DNA of 64,000 nucleotides, taken from positions 1 to 64,000 of IMG/VR virus record IMGVR_UViG_3300042292_001109; one strand, 5' to 3'. Position numbers and translations under genes: made by a program. Origin of the DNA: a virus. The notes below the pieces were generated by a model that saw only the letters and a program-made list of their open reading frames with translations, was not told where the DNA came from and searched no databases. This document shows, piece after piece, positions 60,518-64,000 of this stretch. The stretch's first letter is position 1; every line of letters begins with the position of its first letter.

Positions 60518-61729
60518 GTGGCAATAAATTCTGGTTTTAGAGATGGTGGGTATGGTGAATTAATTACTAAAGACAAAATGCTTGCAAATTATTCATTTTT
60601 GATTCCATCTAATCTTTTAGGCGTCCAGTTAATGTCTTGGGGGTATAATGGTTATGGGCAATTAGGATTAGGTGACCGTACCGATAGATTAAGCCCAGTA
60701 CAAGTTGGATCTTTATTGGACTGGAAGAATGTGTCATGTGGATATCAGTACACTGTAGCTACAAAAACCGACGGGTCTTTATGGGCTTGGGGAGGTAACT
60801 TTTCTGGATCGTTAGGATTAGGCGATACTACCAATAGATCAAGTCCAGTACAAGTTGGATCGTTATTGACATGGAAGAATGTGGCAGGAGGAGGTTTTCA
60901 CACTATGGCCACAAAAACCGACGGGTCTTTATGGGCTTGGGGAAGTAACAATACAGGGAATTTAGATTCAGGGCAATTAGGATTAGGAGATAGAATCGAT
61001 AGATCAAGCCCAGTTCAAGTTGGAAGTTTATACACATGGAATAAGGTAGCGTGCGGCGGATCAAATTACACTATGGCCATAAAAACAGACGGATCTTTAT
61101 GGGCTTGGGGGAGTAATGACAGAGGGCAATTAGGATTAGGTAATGTATCTGGTACATTGAGCCCAGTACAAGTTGGCAGTTTACTAACTTGGAAGGACGT
61201 GTCGTGCGGAGAAAGACACACTATGGCCATAAAAACAGACGGATCTTTATGGGCTTGGGGAAATAATCAAGGTTATGCCCCTAATTTTTATGGCCAGTTA
61301 GGATTAGGTGATACTACTCATAGATCAAGCCCAGTACAAGTTGGATCTTTATTGGACTGGAAAAACGTGTCATGTGGTGCTTACCATACTATAGCTACAA
61401 AAACAGACGGATCTTTATGGGCTTGGGGAGGTAACGACTTCGGGCAGTTAGGTTTAGGCGACATCAACGTGTCTAGATCAAGCCCAGTACAAGTTGGGAG
61501 TTTACTGACATGGAAAGATGCTAGATGTTCAAGTTTTAATAATATAGCTATAAAAACAGATGGGTCTTTATGGGGTTGGGGAAATAATGGTAGCTCCGGA
61601 GAATTAGGATTAGGTATTACTGATTACGCTAAATATAGCCCAGTTCAAGTTGGATCTTTAAAAAACTGGAATAGTTTAGGAACTGGTCTAGGTAGAATTT
61701 CAGCGACTATGACTGCTGCAACTTGGTAA
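60518..61729 (+). CDS. RCC1-type seven-bladed propeller protein, copy 2
   Basis: The protein has 403 aa with a GTG start after AGGAGAGAAAC. It has seven blades with the same consensus as the other two copies and longer loops in two blades (SNNTGNLDSG; NNQGYAPNFYG). The unique N-terminus reads MAINSGFRDGGYGELITKDK. Many 30-60 bp stretches are nearly identical to the copies at 58676 and 62120, so recombination among the copies is likely. Confidence 0.8.
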   Translation: MAINSGFRDGGYGELITKDKMLANYSFLIPSNLLGVQLMSWGYNGYGQLGLGDRTDRLSPVQVGSLLDWKNVSCGYQYTVATKTDGSLWAWGGNFSGSLGLGDTTNRSSPVQVGSLLTWKNVAGGGFHTMATKTDGSLWAWGSNNTGNLDSGQLGLGDRIDRSSPVQVGSLYTWNKVACGGSNYTMAIKTDGSLWAWGSNDRGQLGLGNVSGTLSPVQVGSLLTWKDVSCGERHTMAIKTDGSLWAWGNNQGYAPNFYGQLGLGDTTHRSSPVQVGSLLDWKNVSCGAYHTIATKTDGSLWAWGGNDFGQLGLGDINVSRSSPVQVGSLLTWKDARCSSFNNIAIKTDGSLWGWGNNGSSGELGLGITDYAKYSPVQVGSLKNWNSLGTGLGRISATMTAATW

Positions 61730-61734
61730 CTCAT

Positions 61735-62130
61735 ATGATATTATTAAACAAAATTTACCAAGACGATTCGTTAGCGGATTTAATCAAAGACTTAGAATTT
61801 GAAGATTTCCCTCATGGAAACATTATTCCTGAGTTCGAATATAATCCACCTGGAATTGAAGACTTTTTAGAATCTATTTTACAATTTAAACCTGTGATTA
61901 GTAATTCTATATTCTTTAAACCTAATACTGGAATGATTATAAATCAACATTTTTCTTTGTACATATGTTTGTCTGATGTTATTATGACAACTTATCGTGG
62001 TGATGAACAATACAATAAAATAGAAATTAAAAATGGACAAGCAATAATTTTGGAGCCAATGATTTATCACAGTTTTGAATCAGAATTATTACAATATATA
62101 GAGTTTACAGGAGCAAACAATGCCAAGTAA
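61735..62130 (+). CDS. Cupin-like hypothetical protein, 131 aa
   Basis: The protein starts MILLNKIYQDDSLADLIKDL at the ATG after the previous stop; a TTG 12 nt upstream is less likely. The C-terminal half has strands and turns suggestive of a double-stranded beta-helix (GMIINQHFSLYICLSDVIMT, then GQAIILEPMIYHSFESE), as in 2-oxoglutarate-oxygenase or cupin-like phage proteins. Possible metal residues are the two His. The next propeller gene starts inside its 3' end. Confidence 0.5.
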   Translation: MILLNKIYQDDSLADLIKDLEFEDFPHGNIIPEFEYNPPGIEDFLESILQFKPVISNSIFFKPNTGMIINQHFSLYICLSDVIMTTYRGDEQYNKIEIKNGQAIILEPMIYHSFESELLQYIEFTGANNAK

Positions 62131-63271
62131 TTATTTTGCAGAAGGAGTGGATTTAGTCCCTCAATTAGTAAGTCGAGAATATTATCCTTCTACAATATTA
62201 CCAAATGGGTTATTCTCTTGTGGAGCTAACGGCTTAGGCCAATTAGGATTAGGCGATAATGCTATTTCTAGATCTAGCCCCGTACAAATTGGAAGTTTAA
62301 CAACTTGGAATAAATTAGCATGCGGGAGTCAACACACTTTAGCTACAAAAACCGATGGATCTTTATGGGCTTGGGGATATAATGAATTTGGTCAGTTAGG
62401 ATTAGGCGATCGTACTCATAGATCAAGTCCAGTACAAGTTGGATCATTATTGACATGGAAGAACGTATCATGTGGAGGAAAATATACTTTAGCTACAAAA
62501 ACCGATGGATCTTTATGGGCTTGCGGATATAACTCTTCTGGAGAGTTAGGATTAGGCGATACTACTTCAAGATCAAGTCCAGTACAAGTTGGTAGTTTAT
62601 TGACCTGGAAGAATGTGGCATGCGGATACTTTCATACAGTAGCTACAAAAACCGATGGGTCTTTATGGGCTTGGGGATATAACTGGCAAGGGCAATTAGG
62701 ATTAGGCGATAATATTGCTAGATCAAGTCCAGTTCAAGTTGGATCTTTATTAACTTGGGATAAGGTAGCAGGCGGTGGCTACTACGTGTTAGCTACAAAA
62801 ACCGATGGGTCTTTGTGGGCTTGGGGAGGTAATGAATATGGGCAATTAGGATTAGGCGATACTACCTTTAGATCAAGCCCAGTTCAAGTTGGAAATTTAT
62901 TGACTTGGAATAATCTATCAGGCGGATACTTTCATACAGTAGCTACAAAAACCGATGGGTCTTTATGGGCTTGGGGAACCAACACCCAAGGTGAGTTAGG
63001 ATTAATCGATAGAATCAATAGATCAAGCCCAGTACAAGTTGGATCGCTATTAAACTGGAATAAAATATCAAACGCGCCTACATCCTTTTCTACTAGAGCT
63101 ATAAAAACCGATGGGTCTTCATGGGCTTGGGGATATAATGGTTATGGACAATTAGGATTAGGCGATACTACTTCAAGATCAAGTCCAGTACAAGTTGGTA
63201 GTTTATTGACCTGGAAGAATGTGGCATACAGTAATAGCTTCAGTGTAGCCGAAATAAAGTCCCAGTTTTAA
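62120..63271 (+). CDS. RCC1-type seven-bladed propeller protein, copy 3
   Basis: The protein has 383 aa with seven blades of the same consensus as copies 1 and 2. The unique N-terminus is MPSNYFAEGVDLVPQLVSRE. It overlaps the cupin-like gene by 11 nt, whose end supplies the ribosome-binding site (CAGGAGCAAAC). The differing N-termini with shared propellers suggest that the three proteins attach at different sites but share a ligand type. Confidence 0.8.
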   Translation: MPSNYFAEGVDLVPQLVSREYYPSTILPNGLFSCGANGLGQLGLGDNAISRSSPVQIGSLTTWNKLACGSQHTLATKTDGSLWAWGYNEFGQLGLGDRTHRSSPVQVGSLLTWKNVSCGGKYTLATKTDGSLWACGYNSSGELGLGDTTSRSSPVQVGSLLTWKNVACGYFHTVATKTDGSLWAWGYNWQGQLGLGDNIARSSPVQVGSLLTWDKVAGGGYYVLATKTDGSLWAWGGNEYGQLGLGDTTFRSSPVQVGNLLTWNNLSGGYFHTVATKTDGSLWAWGTNTQGELGLIDRINRSSPVQVGSLLNWNKISNAPTSFSTRAIKTDGSSWAWGYNGYGQLGLGDTTSRSSPVQVGSLLTWKNVAYSNSFSVAEIKSQF

Positions 63272-63309
63272 TATATATAATTATATTATTAACAACAGAG
63301 AATTATATT

Positions 63310-64000
63310 ATGAAAGAATACAACTTCATTACGGGATTACCTCGTTCAGGAACTACATTATTATCAACAATATTAAATCAAAATCCAGATTTTAATGCAT
63401 CTATCTCAGGTCCAGTTGCTAGATTTACCAGAGCAATTATTGAACAATCATCTGATCAAGGTGGTTATAGATTTCAATGCACAGAATTAAAACGTAAAGC
63501 AATTATTAAATCTATCTTTGATACATATTTTGAAGGCGATAAAGTACATTTTGATACAAATCGTGGATATCCATTAATGTTACCATTATTGAAGGATTTA
63601 TTTCCTCAAGCTAAGGTAATTGTTTGTGTTAGAGAGATTAGATGGATTTTAGATTCATTCGAAACGTTGATTAGAAAAAATCCATATACAGCTTCTAGTA
63701 TGTTTTCCCCTGAAGAAAACGTTAATGTTTATACAAGAACTCAGACATTATTAAGTGATAATAGAACTCTTGGGTTTGCGTATCATGCATTAAAACAAGG
63801 GTATTTTTCAACAGAACGATCAATGATGTTAATAGTAGATTATGAAAATTTAGCTAAAAATCCTAAAGTTGAGATGCAACGAATTTACAAATTTATAGAA
63901 AAACCGTATTTCGAACATAATTTTGATGACGTGGAATTTTCATTTGATGAATTTGATGCCGATGTTAATATGCCTGGATTACATACTACCAGAAAGAAAG
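63310..64000 (+). CDS. Sulfotransferase family protein (cut by the window end)
   Basis: At least 230 aa are present. FITGLPRSGTTLLSTIL near residue 6 is the PAPS 5'-phosphosulfate loop; VIVCVREIRWILDSFETLIR is the 3'-phosphate-binding region with Arg and Ser, and MLIVDYENLAKNPK matches the family. Sulfotransferases occur in fibre regions of T4-like cyanophages, where they may sulfate fibre proteins or host surface glycans; the substrate here is unknown. The end lies outside the window. Confidence 0.85.
   Translation, partial: MKEYNFITGLPRSGTTLLSTILNQNPDFNASISGPVARFTRAIIEQSSDQGGYRFQCTELKRKAIIKSIFDTYFEGDKVHFDTNRGYPLMLPLLKDLFPQAKVIVCVREIRWILDSFETLIRKNPYTASSMFSPEENVNVYTRTQTLLSDNRTLGFAYHALKQGYFSTERSMMLIVDYENLAKNPKVEMQRIYKFIEKPYFEHNFDDVEFSFDEFDADVNMPGLHTTRKK

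Overview
The window is an AT-rich segment of a large T4-like myovirus genome. It carries homologues of T4 replication and late-transcription genes (RNase H, both topoisomerase II subunits, gp32, gp59, gp33) and a nearly complete baseplate set (gp26, a gp51-like frame, a tube-like protein, gp2, gp4, gp48, gp53, gp27, gp5, gp25, gp6, gp7, gp8 and a DUF4815 wedge/pin protein). A phage copy of particulate methane monooxygenase subunit C (pmoC, 10120-10878) with all copper-ligand residues intact points to an aerobic, probably gammaproteobacterial, methanotroph as host. pmoC in large freshwater phages is already known; several other features here look less explored.

Layout. 1-4 kb (minus strand): an HNH endonuclease gene, a metallophosphoesterase gene interrupted by one in-frame TGA, two unknown genes and a virion protein. 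4-10 kb: genes for capsid-internal proteins, small membrane proteins and many very small genes. 10-17.4 kb: pmoC, rnh, a GIY-YIG endonuclease, a repeat protein and the topoisomerase genes. 17.4-20.4 kb: a second, longer repeat protein and a run of small overlapping minus-strand genes. 20.4-21.2 kb: about 0.7 kb of strongly structured non-coding DNA. 21.2-28.9 kb: small genes, another HNH gene, PhoH, an exonuclease, a predicted ADP-ribosyltransferase and a kinase-like protein, an endolysin, and the gp33-gp59-gp32 block. 28.9-35 kb (minus): lysozyme-bearing tail protein, gp51-like frame, gp26, tube-like protein, gp2, gp4. 35-55 kb (plus): baseplate. 55-64 kb: tail fibre with an S74 chaperone, three seven-bladed RCC1-type propeller genes, accessory genes and a sulfotransferase cut by the window end.

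Regulation can be read from the DNA. Ten host-type promoters share the form (G)CTTGAC-N18-TATAAT, and exact T4-type late boxes TATAAATA precede genes for virion proteins, endolysin, tail fibre and pmoC. At three loci a plus-strand late box abuts a minus-strand early promoter, which suggests an early/late switch.

Most interesting points: (1) six or seven proteins share a T4-type capsid-targeting N-terminus with an (L/I)xE cleavage site, two of them the ADP-ribosyltransferase-like and kinase-like proteins, so the phage probably packages effector enzymes for injection; (2) the metallophosphoesterase gene has CAG-TGA-CAA exactly at its first metal motif, next to an HNH gene, so that a 6-nt hop would restore the family sequence; (3) gp26 ends at a T-TTT-TTT slippery site that opens a -1 extension, giving the classic tube / frameshifted chaperone / long tail protein order; (4) the structured non-coding region between divergent promoters.
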